Below, piece by piece: positions 33,752 through 41,829 of a stretch of 64,000 nt of DNA. Position 1 is the first letter of the stretch; each line of letters begins with the position of its first letter. The stretch is from a virus. The position numbers and the translations under genes were made by a program. Where the stretch lies: the IMG/VR virus record IMGVR_UViG_3300026292_000602, positions 1-64,000 of that record; one strand, written 5' to 3'. The notes under the pieces are model-generated. The model had not been told where the DNA came from. It worked only from the letters and a program-made list of their open reading frames with translations, and did not search any database.

Positions 33752-34345
33752 ATAGTTTTTGCACATTTATCAACTGTTGCGTTTCTAATTCTTGGCTTTG
33801 CATTTGTACGTATGATGACAAGCATAACAAGTTTAATAGCAATCAATAACAGCACTAATAATGAGAAGGTCACTTTTTACTGGCCACATACATTGTTTTG
33901 CTTTATAACAATATTCACGATGATACTATTCTGGTGGACAGCAACACCACTTCAAGATGTAAACTTCTATCCTGATAGCAACTGGAATCTATTCACATAC
34001 ATATTATTTCTTGCAGTTCCAATGCTTATGTTTCTTATAGCAGAAGTAAGTATACCATATAACCACGATAATAAAAGTGTTAACTTACAAGACCATTACT
34101 ATCAATATCACAAAGTAATACTAGGACTTGCTTGGGTATTACAAATATTCTTAATAGCTAACTTCTTTGTATTTTATAACGAAGGTGATATAATAAGTGC
34201 TAAAGTAATAGGTCGTGTTGCTATGTTAATAATAATGTTACCTATGGTGCTATCTCCTAATAAACAGGTACACAGAATAGGAATGAGTATATTCTTTCTA
34301 GGATTTATATATACTATACTAAAGTATCACGTCTTTATAGCATAA
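33752..34345 (+). CDS. Multi-helix membrane protein, apparent AUA start
   Basis: 197 residues with about five hydrophobic helices (e.g. FCFITIFTMILFWWTA, YILFLAVPMLMFLIAEV). From ATG 33812 the gene has no ribosome site and loses a first helix (HLSTVAFLILGFAFV). An ATA at 33752 sits seven bases after AGGAG and restores that helix. A 13-codon mini-ORF (MNRKDIYYTGEEK) ends on the same bases (AAATAG), so coupled start is possible. Function unknown; adjacent to the convergent alkB. Confidence 0.7.
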   Translation: MVFAHLSTVAFLILGFAFVRMMTSITSLIAINNSTNNEKVTFYWPHTLFCFITIFTMILFWWTATPLQDVNFYPDSNWNLFTYILFLAVPMLMFLIAEVSIPYNHDNKSVNLQDHYYQYHKVILGLAWVLQIFLIANFFVFYNEGDIISAKVIGRVAMLIIMLPMVLSPNKQVHRIGMSIFFLGFIYTILKYHVFIA

Positions 34346-34349
34346 GAAA

Positions 34350-34370
34350 GGGTGCCGATAAACGACACCC
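34350..34370 (-). terminator. Bidirectional hairpin between alkB and membrane-protein gene
   Basis: GGGTGCCG / CGACACCC stem; on the minus strand it is followed by TTTCTT. Placed after the stops of both convergent genes. Confidence 0.65.
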
Positions 34371-34385
34371 CGAGATGTTTAACAA

Positions 34386-35450
34386 TTAGAATTGTTTAGC
34401 TATTTCTCTCTCTGCTTCTGTGGCAAAGTTTTTATCCCAGTCGTCTAACTTGTCTTTCATAAACTTATCAAACAACGGAGGTATTAGTGCAAGTGCAAAC
34501 AAGGTGAAGTATCCTACTCCTGTGTTTGGTGCACCTACTTCATCTAGTTCCCAGAAGTGAGTTTCTCCTCTGTCATGATGATCAGCTTGACGACCAATCT
34601 CTATAAAGAACCATGAAGTAAACAATGTTGAGTTATCCCAACTGTGTCTATAGTCTATCGGTTGATTTTTAACACGAATTAAACCATAGTGTTCTAAATA
34701 GTTAAGTGCTTCTAACTCAAAGTTTGATATAACCCAAACAAGAGCCACACACGCAACACCTAACCATCCGCCTGCATAAAAGAATAATGCAAGTGTTGGT
34801 ATACTCATAAAGTAACCTCTAATCCATCTGTTACTTAACGTCAGGAAAGGTTTACCTAAACGTTTCAATCTAGCTCTTTCCATATCAAACAAGAACTTTG
34901 ATTGTCCTAGATGTGATTTGACATAGTGTGAATAGATATCGCGTCCACGAGGTGCAGTTGCAGGATCATCTTCAGAAGCTAGTTCTAAATGATGATTGTA
35001 AACATGAGCATAACAGAAATGTGCTGAACCACTTAACGCCATCATCCAACGACTTATAATAAAGCTAAAGCCTTTGGTGTGTGATAGTTCATGCCCATAG
35101 ATTATACCTATGCCTGCAAATATACCTGTTGATAATACAGCACCTAAAAGCTCTGCTCCGTGCATACCATTATATATTTGATAAGCTAGAGCAAGTTGAA
35201 GTGCTACAAAGACTGGTAACATCAAATACATTACTGCATTTTGTAACCAGGGGATCCCTAAGGTATCACCGTTCTCATCAAAACCTACACCACGTGTTTG
35301 GTGTGTGATAAGAGTGTCAAGTATAATGCCTGCTCCCAACAAGCCTACACCTGTCCATACCCAAACGCCTCCTGCTAACACTCCTGCGAGTGTTACTAAT
35401 ATCAACGTTGGTGCTATGAAGTACCTTATGTTTAATAGAAGTTTTCTCAT
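34386..35450 (-). CDS. alkB: Alkane 1-monooxygenase-like membrane diiron enzyme
   Basis: 354 residues with about six membrane helices. All AlkB/XylM His boxes are present: YGHELSHTKGF, HVYNHHLELASEDDPATAPRG, the diagnostic NYLEHYGLIR, HSWDNS, and RQADHHDRGETHFWEL. AlkB adds oxygen to the terminal carbon of alkanes, using electrons from rubredoxin and its reductase; neither is encoded here. ATG 35450 follows GGAG. Hydrocarbons made by marine cyanobacteria are a possible substrate; the specificity (alkane, fatty acid or lipid) cannot be read from sequence. pqqA lies 0.8 kb downstream on the same strand. Confidence 0.88.
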   Translation of the reverse strand: MRKLLLNIRYFIAPTLILVTLAGVLAGGVWVWTGVGLLGAGIILDTLITHQTRGVGFDENGDTLGIPWLQNAVMYLMLPVFVALQLALAYQIYNGMHGAELLGAVLSTGIFAGIGIIYGHELSHTKGFSFIISRWMMALSGSAHFCYAHVYNHHLELASEDDPATAPRGRDIYSHYVKSHLGQSKFLFDMERARLKRLGKPFLTLSNRWIRGYFMSIPTLALFFYAGGWLGVACVALVWVISNFELEALNYLEHYGLIRVKNQPIDYRHSWDNSTLFTSWFFIEIGRQADHHDRGETHFWELDEVGAPNTGVGYFTLFALALIPPLFDKFMKDKLDDWDKNFATEAEREIAKQF

Positions 35451-35594
35451 TGTGTTCTCCCGGCTCTTAACCTGTAGTTTCACAATGTATTACTATGTTA
35501 GCACAATAACAAATAATGTCAAGTGCATATTATTATTTATATTACCAAAAAGGAAAGTTTGTTCTTATAAGGATATTAGCATATTATAATATGC

Positions 35595-35843
35595 TTATGG
35601 CTTTAGCCACTTCTTAGATAGTTCGTACCAATACTGTCCACCTTCACGTAAAGCTTCGTTGTCTTTACGTAACTTTTCCATTCGACGCATTATAACATCG
35701 TGCTGGAATTGTGATAAAGTTTTGTTAGTGGATTGTAGTTTTTCTAAACGTGATAGCACATCGTCAATCGAGGGACAGGTTATATCAGGAACCTTAGGAG
35801 CCTTCCGCTTAATCTTTTGCCATACCTTTTTTTCGAGTGCCAT
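35595..35843 (-). CDS. Small coiled-coil protein
   Basis: 82 residues; basic N-terminus then a coiled coil (IDDVLSRLEKLQSTNKTLSQ, MRRMEKLRKDNEALREGG). Downstream of the phosphate transporter. Unknown function. Confidence 0.65.
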   Translation of the reverse strand: MALEKKVWQKIKRKAPKVPDITCPSIDDVLSRLEKLQSTNKTLSQFQHDVIMRRMEKLRKDNEALREGGQYWYELSKKWLKP

Positions 35844-35885
35844 TAATATTATTTAAAGGCTTACTTCGCCAAGTTAAAAAGTAAT

Positions 35886-36848
35886 TTAATGAAGTCCGTT
35901 TGGAACTATTATATAATGTATTGCTAAAACTATTCCTACTGAAGCACCTAAGCCAATCATCATCTTAAAGAAGTCTTTTGCAATAAAAGGAAACACACCT
36001 TTGAACTTTGTTTTGTCTGTAAATGTAGCAATAGCAAGTTCACGTCCTGTTAACAATCCTACAAAGACCCAAGTAGTTGACATAGGTATATCGTTAATCT
36101 CTTTAAAGAATAAAAGTATTACAAAGTAAAACAAGTCTATAAGACAAGCACTTCTAACATATCTTGTATTGTGTTTCTCTATGACTATCTGTTGTATCTT
36201 ACCGCCACGTTCTCTAAACATATAACCTAGCCCTAGTACAAATATTAATGATACCATTATCATCATATCTATAGGAACTTGTCTAGGTAGGTAAACTGCT
36301 ATGTTGGCCATGTCATGACTTAACCAAGTCCACCACAATACTCCTGTGGTAATCCATTGTCCTACTCGCCAATATGCTTTATGACTTTCTTTAACTGAAG
36401 CAGACTCGTCCATCACTTTAGTAATACCGTACCATATAGCATAAGCTGATACACCTGCTACTGCATAACCCATCATGCTTTTCATAAGCATCTTCTCTAA
36501 TACAAATGTACTAGCGAAAGCACTTAATACTAAAAATGATGTACTTACTGGAACGCCTAGTCTTGTTAATATTAATAGTAGTCCTGGAGCGGCCGCATGA
36601 TACCATTGTACTTCCTGCCACGGTATCCTGTTCAGTCGTCCATATGAAATATCCCCTCCATTAGTATACCAACCATACCATAGAGCCCATAGCAGGACAG
36701 CACTTGCGGCTCCCCACATGATTTTCCAGTCATATCGTTCATTGTTGGATGCAATCCACGTACCTAGGGTTTGTACGGAATCGTTTGCGATGACGGAGTA
36801 GGCCGCGAATAAAAAGCCTATGGCCATCCATAGTGTTAATACTTCCAC
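35886..36848 (-). CDS. Inorganic phosphate transporter, PiT family
   Basis: 320 residues, about eight to ten helices. The PiT signatures occur twice: ANDSVQTLGTWIASN near the N-terminus, GVPVSTSFLVLSAFAS, SHDMANIAVYLPRQ, and PMSTTWVFVGLLTGRE in the second half. Imports phosphate with cations, useful for a phage in phosphate-poor water. Shorter than E. coli PitA (499 residues). Confidence 0.93.
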   Translation of the reverse strand: MEVLTLWMAIGFLFAAYSVIANDSVQTLGTWIASNNERYDWKIMWGAASAVLLWALWYGWYTNGGDISYGRLNRIPWQEVQWYHAAAPGLLLILTRLGVPVSTSFLVLSAFASTFVLEKMLMKSMMGYAVAGVSAYAIWYGITKVMDESASVKESHKAYWRVGQWITTGVLWWTWLSHDMANIAVYLPRQVPIDMMIMVSLIFVLGLGYMFRERGGKIQQIVIEKHNTRYVRSACLIDLFYFVILLFFKEINDIPMSTTWVFVGLLTGRELAIATFTDKTKFKGVFPFIAKDFFKMMIGLGASVGIVLAIHYIIVPNGLH

Positions 36849-37035
36849 ATATACTCCTGTCTGAAGTTCGTATTCAAATATTAATTTACACTCTTATTTA
36901 CGTAAAGTCAAGAAAAGTTTTGTTGCAGTTTGATTACAATGTTGCCAAAAGTCATTAGTTACAAATTTGCAATTCAGAGTTGCAAAAAAAGTGTAGCTTA
37001 TTTGCTCAACTAACGCACAGATTTTATACGCAGAT

Positions 37036-37043
37036 TATAAATA
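37036..37043 (+). promoter_or_regulatory. T4-type late promoter, exact match
   Basis: TATAAATA; drives the plus-strand genes at 37240-37737 through a leader of about 190 bases. Confidence 0.7.
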
Positions 37044-37078
37044 GCTATGTCGACGCAAGAGCTTGTCAAGTTTTTCCG

Positions 37079-37180
37079 ATGACACACATACACACTGGGA
37101 TTGACCAGGGAGTTGAGAGCACTCCTAAAATAGCAAATGACGATGTCCAAAGTGACATTGACGGTGGAAAAGACCACTGA
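37079..37180 (+). CDS. Possible 33-residue leader ORF
   Basis: MTHIHTGIDQGVESTPKIAN and an acidic tail. It begins in an ATGA overlap with an 11-codon ORF (MSTQELVKFFR) but lacks a ribosome site. Weak evidence. Confidence 0.3.
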   Translation: MTHIHTGIDQGVESTPKIANDDVQSDIDGGKDH

Positions 37181-37239
37181 CGCCTAGAAAAGACTAGGGG
37201 TATTGCTTTCCTTAAGCATCCATGATATAGGAGATAAAA

Positions 37240-37440
37240 ATGTCACACTTTTGGAGTGGCCTTGTGTCTTGGATGAATCACAAGTCTGTGAGTAATAGAC
37301 GAAGTGAAGAGTTTGAGAAATGGGCCAAAACTGAATATAAGAACGATTGGTACTATGCATATAATCATATGTTAGCCACCAATGGTAAACCACCCAAAAC
37401 TACACTTGAACTTAGAAAGGATTATGTCAAATGCTTATAA
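37240..37440 (+). CDS. Small Trp-rich protein
   Basis: 66 residues (MSHFWSGLVSWMNHKSVSNR, KNDWYYAYNHML); TAGGAGATAAAA gives a strong start. Overlaps the next gene by 10 bases. Confidence 0.7.
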   Translation: MSHFWSGLVSWMNHKSVSNRRSEEFEKWAKTEYKNDWYYAYNHMLATNGKPPKTTLELRKDYVKCL

Positions 37441-37682
37441 TTAGACGTATAGTAAACTTTTGTGAGATAGTAGGCTACGCCAGAGCGGCTAGTGAATTAT
37501 CACGCCAAGGGTTTCATGATGAAGCTAAACACTTATTAATTAAGAAACTTGAGCTTCAAACTAAAAAAGAAACAGCGATTGTACGTTTAGAGAAGTTAAA
37601 AGCTATTAAGCGAAGTTATGATCCTTCAAAACATTATTTGAGAGGCAAACAAGTTGCTTTTTGGAAAGGTAAGGCGGCGTAA
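37431..37682 (+). CDS. Small basic protein
   Basis: 83 residues, helical and Lys-rich (RAASELSRQGFHDEAKHLLI, LQTKKETAIVRLEKLKAIKR). Co-transcribed with both flanking small ORFs. Unknown. Confidence 0.68.
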   Translation: MLIIRRIVNFCEIVGYARAASELSRQGFHDEAKHLLIKKLELQTKKETAIVRLEKLKAIKRSYDPSKHYLRGKQVAFWKGKAA

Positions 37683-37683
37683 T

Positions 37684-37737
37684 ATGTGGCCTTATACTAA
37701 CGAAGAAGCCGAATGGCTATCAGGTAAGAAAAAATAA
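37684..37737 (+). CDS. 17-residue mini-protein
   Basis: MWPYTNEEAEWLSGKKK, starting one base after the previous stop and followed by a strong terminator. The MWPYT...EWL pattern looks like a short conserved phage ORF. Acceptable but small. Confidence 0.5.
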   Translation: MWPYTNEEAEWLSGKKK

Positions 37738-37759
37738 ATTTATTTGTGTAAATTGAATA

Positions 37760-37790
37760 TAGGGCAGTAGAAATACTGCCCTATTTTTTT
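37760..37790 (+). terminator. Rho-independent terminator
   Basis: TAGGGCAGTA-GAAA-TACTGCCCTA followed by seven T; ends the plus-strand small-gene operon. Confidence 0.92.
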
Positions 37791-37797
37791 GATTAGA

Positions 37798-37908
37798 TTA
37801 TTGTGCTACTTCTGGAGCAGGTTGACCTGTCCACATAGTATATCCGAATATAATTACAACTACTGCAACTGCTATCCAGAACTTTTTTGATTTCATCATG
37901 TCTTTCAT
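37798..37908 (-). CDS. Small single-helix membrane protein
   Basis: 36 residues: MKDMMKSKKFWIAVAVVVII, then FGYTMWTGQPAPEVAQ. AGGGGAAAAAC precedes the ATG. Confidence 0.6.
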   Translation of the reverse strand: MKDMMKSKKFWIAVAVVVIIFGYTMWTGQPAPEVAQ

Positions 37909-37926
37909 GTTTTTCCCCTATAAGAT

Positions 37927-37955
37927 AAAAAAAGGAGCAGTAAAACTACTGCCCC
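37927..37955 (-). terminator. Rho-independent terminator after the OMP gene
   Basis: Stem GGAGCAGTA / TACTGCCCC with seven T after it on the minus strand. Its arms resemble the terminator at 37760. Confidence 0.85.
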
Positions 37956-37974
37956 TAAATTAATTTAAGTTAAA

Positions 37975-38580
37975 TTAAAACGATACTGAAAATCCTACTG
38001 AAGCTTCAGTGTCTGTGGCGTTCCAATCCTTATCCATCTCTCTGTTAACACTCACTCTGATTGAGCTTGTTTCACTCAATGAAATTGAAGTTCCAACAGA
38101 TGCGTATGAATCAGCTTGGTCAAAGTCTCTGTAATCACCTTCAAGTGATTTCCAGTCATAACCTAATTCAACGAATGGTGTAAGGTTTGTACCCATTGAT
38201 GTTTCAGCACCAACGAACGGAGATAATCTCAACTCGTCTTTAGCCATTGTGTCACCAGTGGTAAAGTGAACGTCACCACCACCGTATACATTCATACTGC
38301 CAATTGTGCCTAAATCTTTTTCGCCACCAGCTGTATATCTGTAATCAGTGTTAGTTCCATCATCGATGTAAGCAACACCTACGTCAATAGTGTTACCGTT
38401 AGTGTGGATTTCAATAACTTGAGCATTATCGGCAAAATCACGAGTCGCTCCAGTACCAATTGAAAGTCCATATTTTTCTCCCTCAGCACTCATTGAGTAA
38501 CCAGTATTATCATAGTTCTTTGATAACGCCGGAAAACTAAACAATGCAAGAGAGAGCATTACAAATAATAATTTTTTCAT
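37975..38580 (-). CDS. Exported outer-membrane beta-barrel-like protein
   Basis: 201 residues. Signal peptide MKKLLFVMLSLALFSFPALS; the mature part is alternating short beta strands with Gly/Thr/Asp turns (VYGGGDVHFTTGDTMAKDEL, FVELGYDWKSLEGDYRDF) and ends in ...GFSVSF, the terminal Phe expected of a Bam-inserted barrel. Strong SD (AAGGAG) and terminator suggest high expression. A phage-made porin could block receptors against superinfection or alter permeability. Confidence 0.8.
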   Translation of the reverse strand: MKKLLFVMLSLALFSFPALSKNYDNTGYSMSAEGEKYGLSIGTGATRDFADNAQVIEIHTNGNTIDVGVAYIDDGTNTDYRYTAGGEKDLGTIGSMNVYGGGDVHFTTGDTMAKDELRLSPFVGAETSMGTNLTPFVELGYDWKSLEGDYRDFDQADSYASVGTSISLSETSSIRVSVNREMDKDWNATDTEASVGFSVSF

Positions 38581-38742
38581 TATTATATTTCTCCTTAAGT
38601 CTTACTTTAATAAATTATATAAGTTATTGTTTGTGAGGATTTCTTGAAAACATCTTCACTACTATTTAGCCTATATAATATTTCGGCTGTGGCAAGATGG
38701 TTATTACCCGCTCGCCACAACCTGTTTTAGATTGTTCTTATA

Positions 38743-38976
38743 TTATTTTTTTGTGTAAATTGAATATAGAACCCAAACTGCAACTAACCCAACTAAACCT
38801 TGTGCTGAGAAACCTGCAATTATTTGTTGAACGTTAGAAATAACGCTAATGTTTGGCCAGAACGGTATGTTCTGTCCAGAAAATAGAACTTCTAGTACTA
38901 TTCCTAATGCAAGTAAACTAACACCTACATCAGCTAATGCTGAAGCCCAATTTTTTACTTTAGTTAAGATATCCAT
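38743..38976 (-). CDS. Small two-helix membrane protein, possible holin
   Basis: 77 residues: helices VGVSLLALGIVLEVLF and GLVGLVAVWVLYSIY, short charged ends. AAAGGAGATCCAT before the ATG. I have seen similar proteins in T4-like cyanophages; holin function is only a possibility. Confidence 0.75.
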   Translation of the reverse strand: MDILTKVKNWASALADVGVSLLALGIVLEVLFSGQNIPFWPNISVISNVQQIIAGFSAQGLVGLVAVWVLYSIYTKK

Positions 38977-39111
38977 ATGGATCTCCTTTCTAACTGTTAT
39001 ACAAATTCACTCTAACGTGAATTCGTGTAATATTTAAATACCAAATTCTCGAAGTAAACTGACCATAAATGGTCTAAGGTATCAGTTTTGGTGATCTAAA
39101 TTGTTGATTTT

Positions 39112-39119
39112 TATAAATA
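39112..39119 (+). promoter_or_regulatory. T4-type late promoter, exact match
   Basis: TATAAATA 61 bases before the gene at 39180. Confidence 0.7.
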
Positions 39120-39179
39120 AAAGTGTTATATTAGTATATAATATAGCAACACACACAAACACAGAAAAAGGAGACAGCT

Positions 39180-39470
39180 ATGTCAAATCAGAAAGATAAT
39201 GTATCATCTAAGGTACAATTCAATAAAAACGGATACGAAATAAGAACAGATGTTTTGGAGATGGCCAAACAGTTCACAGAATTTGAATTTTCAAACAAGT
39301 GGATGGGCTGGGAACAAACAACTAAACGTAACAAGGAGACAGGCCAATTGGAAATTAATGTCAAGATGCCTGATGTTCCAACAACTGATCAAGTTTTGGA
39401 AAATGCGGAGAAGTTTTACAATTTCGTAAACGGTAATCCAAAAGAAGAAACAAGCAACAAGAAAGACTAA
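39180..39470 (+). CDS. Conserved-looking small soluble protein
   Basis: 96 residues (NKNGYEIRTDVLEMAKQFTE, NKWMGWEQTTKRNKETGQ); AAAGGAGACAGCT gives a strong start. Unknown function. Confidence 0.7.
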   Translation: MSNQKDNVSSKVQFNKNGYEIRTDVLEMAKQFTEFEFSNKWMGWEQTTKRNKETGQLEINVKMPDVPTTDQVLENAEKFYNFVNGNPKEETSNKKD

Positions 39471-39671
39471 CGAAGAACAAAGGACCAACGGTATATTAGC
39501 ATAATGACTAAAGAACTTTTATTAACGCCAACGTAGTAAAGACACGTAGGCATACGACTTAAAAAACAGAATGCAAACCTACTCATAGAGAGGTCTATAT
39601 ATACATATAAAGGCGGGAGGCCTGTTTCATTTACTTGGAGCAGGCCTTTAATTTTCTATAAGTATTTAACT
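39471..39671 (+). other. Gap with terminator, no gene recognised
   Basis: About 200 bases. Apart from the terminator at 39618 I see no convincing ORF; it may be a long 3' leader or a small RNA. Confidence 0.4.
39618..39655 (+). terminator. Terminator-like hairpin
   Basis: AGGCCTG / CAGGCCT, followed by TTAATTTT, shortly before the methyltransferase gene. Confidence 0.7.
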
Positions 39672-40490
39672 ATGGGAACACGCGGTATTAGTTCATTAAA
39701 TAAAAAACAACAAGCTGAATTATTTGCTAAACTTACTTCAGCAAGGTCAGACATTAAAGACATACGAGCAACTAAAACACAGCTCAACAATCCCCCTATA
39801 AACTTATCTAACAACGAACTATTCGAAGAATATGTAAAAGATTTATCGTGGAAACCTATGCAGAATCACGGCCTAAATGATTCTAAGATTGTACTTAATG
39901 CAGAAGACATGGATTGGCCAATGCAAGTCAGGGCTTACCTTAACCTAGTTAAAGACGTAGATATAAGTGCTAAACGTATCGTTGATATGGGTTGTGGTTG
40001 GGGTCGCGGTGTTAATACTATTGCAAAATATCACAATGTTAGTATAACAGGTATTGACAACGAAGAACAATGTATTGAATATGCTAGACAACATTATCCA
40101 CAACAAAGATTCCTACAAGGCGAAGAACTAAACCAACAATACGATATTATACTATCGATGTGTTCAGCTCACTTGTTATTTGAAAAGGGGTTCTTTAATA
40201 CAAAGTATAATAGTACAATTATTGTTAGCGACTTCTTTGATAGAACTAGTATCAATGAGTTTAAAGATGCAGTTGAAAAGAATTATACAATAGAATTAGA
40301 AGAAGATCAAACACAAGAAACAATTTCAGCTATGGAATATGATATAGCAACTATTGATGGTAGGTTCAAGGATACAATACCACAAGAAGCAATTAATATT
40401 TTTAGAGATATTCAACAAAGCAGACTCCATTTATTTAGAATGGGTGGGCAAAGACAATATAAATATATACTATATGCTAAAATGGTTTAA
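39672..40490 (+). CDS. SAM-dependent methyltransferase
   Basis: 272 residues. Rossmann motif I RIVDMGCGWGRGVNTIAKYH and acidic SITGIDNEEQCIEYARQHYP mark a class I methyltransferase. The N-terminal 80 residues are extra. Substrate unknown. It is the first gene of a run leading to 5-aminolevulinate synthase, and the next two genes overlap in turn. Confidence 0.85.
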   Translation: MGTRGISSLNKKQQAELFAKLTSARSDIKDIRATKTQLNNPPINLSNNELFEEYVKDLSWKPMQNHGLNDSKIVLNAEDMDWPMQVRAYLNLVKDVDISAKRIVDMGCGWGRGVNTIAKYHNVSITGIDNEEQCIEYARQHYPQQRFLQGEELNQQYDIILSMCSAHLLFEKGFFNTKYNSTIIVSDFFDRTSINEFKDAVEKNYTIELEEDQTQETISAMEYDIATIDGRFKDTIPQEAINIFRDIQQSRLHLFRMGGQRQYKYILYAKMV

Positions 40491-40683
40491 AGTTTTAAAA
40501 GATTTTTGGAAACAATGCGATCAAGTCAGTAAAGAATTGCACCAGAATGGCTATCAAGTCCACTATCATCACGGAGGAGTGTTTGTTCATCATATAGAGC
40601 CTCCAAAGAAAACTACCCACATAAATACTACAGATGATAGACTTAACAAAGTTCAAAGAAAAGATACAAGAACTAAAAGATAA
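40474..40683 (+). CDS. Small basic protein overlapping methyltransferase and hemA
   Basis: 69 residues; MLKWFKVLKDFWKQCDQVSK, a His-rich middle (HYHHGGVFVHHIEPP) and a Lys/Arg tail. It overlaps the methyltransferase end by 17 bases and the hemA start by 50. The His cluster could bind metal or haem, but this is speculative; it may also be a chance ORF. Confidence 0.45.
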   Translation: MLKWFKVLKDFWKQCDQVSKELHQNGYQVHYHHGGVFVHHIEPPKKTTHINTTDDRLNKVQRKDTRTKR

Positions 40684-41812
40684 CGGTAATTACCGTGTCT
40701 TTAACGATATACTCCGCGAGAGGGGAGATTATCCCAATGCGATATGGTACGGGAAGTACGCAATTAAAAACATTGTAAATTGGTGTTCTAATGATTATCT
40801 TGGAATGGGACAACACAAAGTGGTGCTCGATGCCATGCATACCGCCCTTGATCAAACAGGTGCCGGTTCGGGTGGAACTAGAAACATCGCTGGAACAAGT
40901 CATTATCATGTAGCACTAGAGCACGAGTTAGCCAAATTGCATAGCAAACAGTCAGCTCTACTCTTTACATCAGCTTATGTGGCAAATGAATGGTCACTAA
41001 TTGCTTTGAAACGTATCATTCCCGACATTGTGTTTTTAAGTGATAGCAAGAATCATGCTTCTTTAATACAAGGAATAAGACACAGTGGTGCTGAAAAGAA
41101 AATTTTCAAGCACAATGATCTAGAGCAATTAGAGGAACTACTGCGAGACGTCAAAGGAACACCTTGCATAGTCTTTGAGTCCGTGTATAGCATGGATGGA
41201 TACGTCAGTAAATTACCAGAAATTGTTGCATTGGCTAAGAAGTACAATGCCATCACGTACCTCGACGAGGTTCACGCCGTTGGCCTGTATGGTGAAACAG
41301 GTGCTGGATATTCAGCAAAGCTAAGATCACAGGATCAAATCGACATACTGAATGGCACATTAGGTAAAGCCTTTGGAGTTCAGGGCGGATACATAGCAGG
41401 GAAGTCTGACGTTATAGACGCAATTCGTTCTGTCTCCTCTGGCTTTATTTTTACAACATCAATGAGTCCAGTTATTTGTGCAGGAGCATTGGCAAGTGTC
41501 AAGTACTTAAAAGATCACAACGACCTAAGAGAAAAACATCAAGAACGTGCTAAAAGATTAAAGAATTTATTTAGAAACAGAGGAATTCCAATAATGGAGA
41601 ACGAAACACACATTGTTCCGGTTACTGTGGGCGATGCCAAAAAGTGTAAACAGATTAGTGATGAATTAATAAATGAATATGGAATATATGTTCAGGCAAT
41701 AAATTATCCAACTGTTGATGTAGGCACAGAACGTCTACGTTTTGCTCCGACTCCATTCCACACGAATGCAATGATGCATTCACTATGCGATGCTCTAGAA
41801 AAAGTATTGTAG
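40634..41812 (+). CDS. hemA: 5-aminolevulinate synthase (Shemin pathway)
   Basis: 392 residues covering the whole alpha-oxoamine synthase fold. GAGSGGTRNIAGTSHYHVAL, FLSDSKNHASLIQGIRHSGA, YLDEVHAVGLYGETGAGYS and the PLP-lysine in LNGTLGKAFGVQGGYIAGK match ALAS rather than other family members. It condenses glycine and succinyl-CoA to 5-aminolevulinate, the first committed step to haem in alphaproteobacteria. Phage-borne ALAS genes have been reported in aquatic phages. The next gene is a DUF454 membrane protein and a HemD-like gene lies 5.5 kb away. Confidence 0.95.
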   Translation: MIDLTKFKEKIQELKDNGNYRVFNDILRERGDYPNAIWYGKYAIKNIVNWCSNDYLGMGQHKVVLDAMHTALDQTGAGSGGTRNIAGTSHYHVALEHELAKLHSKQSALLFTSAYVANEWSLIALKRIIPDIVFLSDSKNHASLIQGIRHSGAEKKIFKHNDLEQLEELLRDVKGTPCIVFESVYSMDGYVSKLPEIVALAKKYNAITYLDEVHAVGLYGETGAGYSAKLRSQDQIDILNGTLGKAFGVQGGYIAGKSDVIDAIRSVSSGFIFTTSMSPVICAGALASVKYLKDHNDLREKHQERAKRLKNLFRNRGIPIMENETHIVPVTVGDAKKCKQISDELINEYGIYVQAINYPTVDVGTERLRFAPTPFHTNAMMHSLCDALEKVL

Positions 41813-41829
41813 CAACACGAAAGAAAACA

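Larger units (their letters stand above)
36849..37239 (+). other. Gap holding a late promoter and a long leader
   Basis: 390 bases between pit and the next plus-strand gene. It holds TATAAATA at 37036, one weak 33-codon ORF (37079-37180), and a small hairpin CCTAG-AAAAGA-CTAGG at 37182. The rest is AT-rich with nothing recognisable; the stretch after the promoter may be an untranslated leader or small RNA. Confidence 0.5.

Noticed and set aside
33624-33842. 72-residue minus ORF
   Set aside because: Overlaps the pqqA leader palindromes and the start of the plus-strand membrane gene; no ribosome site.
37184-37393. 69-residue minus ORF
   Set aside because: Antisense to the well-started 37240 gene.
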